From contig OZ023274.1 of the NCBI GenBank assembly GCA_964007475.1, positions 97,783,322-97,847,321 on the forward strand: a DNA stretch of 64,000 bases; not shown here. Reading direction: 5' to 3'. How positions within the stretch are numbered: position 1 is the first letter of the stretch. The text below holds more notes on this DNA, generated by a model. It saw nothing but the letters and a program-made list of their open reading frames with translations. It did not search any database and was not told the origin of the DNA. Source of the DNA: Hybos culiciformis (Eukaryota; Arthropoda; Insecta; Diptera; Hybotidae).

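Overview
This window is a very AT-rich stretch of insect nuclear DNA holding the 5' part of one gene, Dscam1 (Down syndrome cell adhesion molecule 1), on the + strand. Arthropod Dscam1 is recognised by arrays of mutually exclusive exons encoding half or whole immunoglobulin (Ig) domains, separated by single constant exons. All three classical arrays (exons 4, 6 and 9 in Drosophila numbering) are visible, so the organism is an arthropod, almost certainly a winged insect. The sequence alone does not fix the order. Nearly all non-coding sequence is A/T homopolymer-rich.

Layout. 1-2588: upstream flank with a cluster of palindromic repeats and a candidate initiator near 2589. 2986-3040: exon 1 (start codon and signal peptide). 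3041-32692: a ~29.7 kb first intron carrying a foldback element (18891-19175), a tRNA-like SINE head (~20273), a complete Ty3/gypsy LTR retrotransposon (21118-26545) and a ~325 bp tandem duplication (27638-28292). 32693-33025: constant exon for Ig1. 33553-41510: exon 4 cluster, 13 variants (first half of Ig2). 43401-43550: constant exon 5. 44911-44940: candidate docking site for exon 6 RNA pairing. 45977-59768: exon 6 cluster, 30 variants plus one decayed remnant (first half of Ig3). 60015-60859 and 60925-61086: constant exons 7 and 8 (rest of Ig3, Ig4, Ig5, Ig6). From 61353: exon 9 cluster (whole Ig7), five complete variants and a sixth cut by the window end.

How it works. Each mature mRNA takes one exon 4, one exon 6 and one exon 9. 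Reading phases agree throughout: exon 4 variants are multiples of 3 nt, exon 6 variants are 121 or 124 nt (remainder 1), exon 9 variants are multiples of 3. The variants seen allow at least 13 x 30 x 6 = 2,340 combinations. The intron after exon 5 holds a block whose reverse complement recurs, imperfectly, upstream of many exon 6 variants. This is the docking-site/selector-sequence arrangement known from insect Dscam1, in which competing RNA pairings choose a single exon 6.

Most unusual points: exon 6.28 lacks the -1 G of its donor and would change an invariant Arg to Thr; a decayed exon 6 remnant lies at ~51416-51474; a three-exon block (6.7-6.9) is duplicated as 6.10-6.12; exons 4.11 and 4.12 are a recent segmental duplication; a TA-flanked inverted-repeat element sits directly upstream of a selector; and an intact retrotransposon with apparently identical LTRs lies in intron 1.
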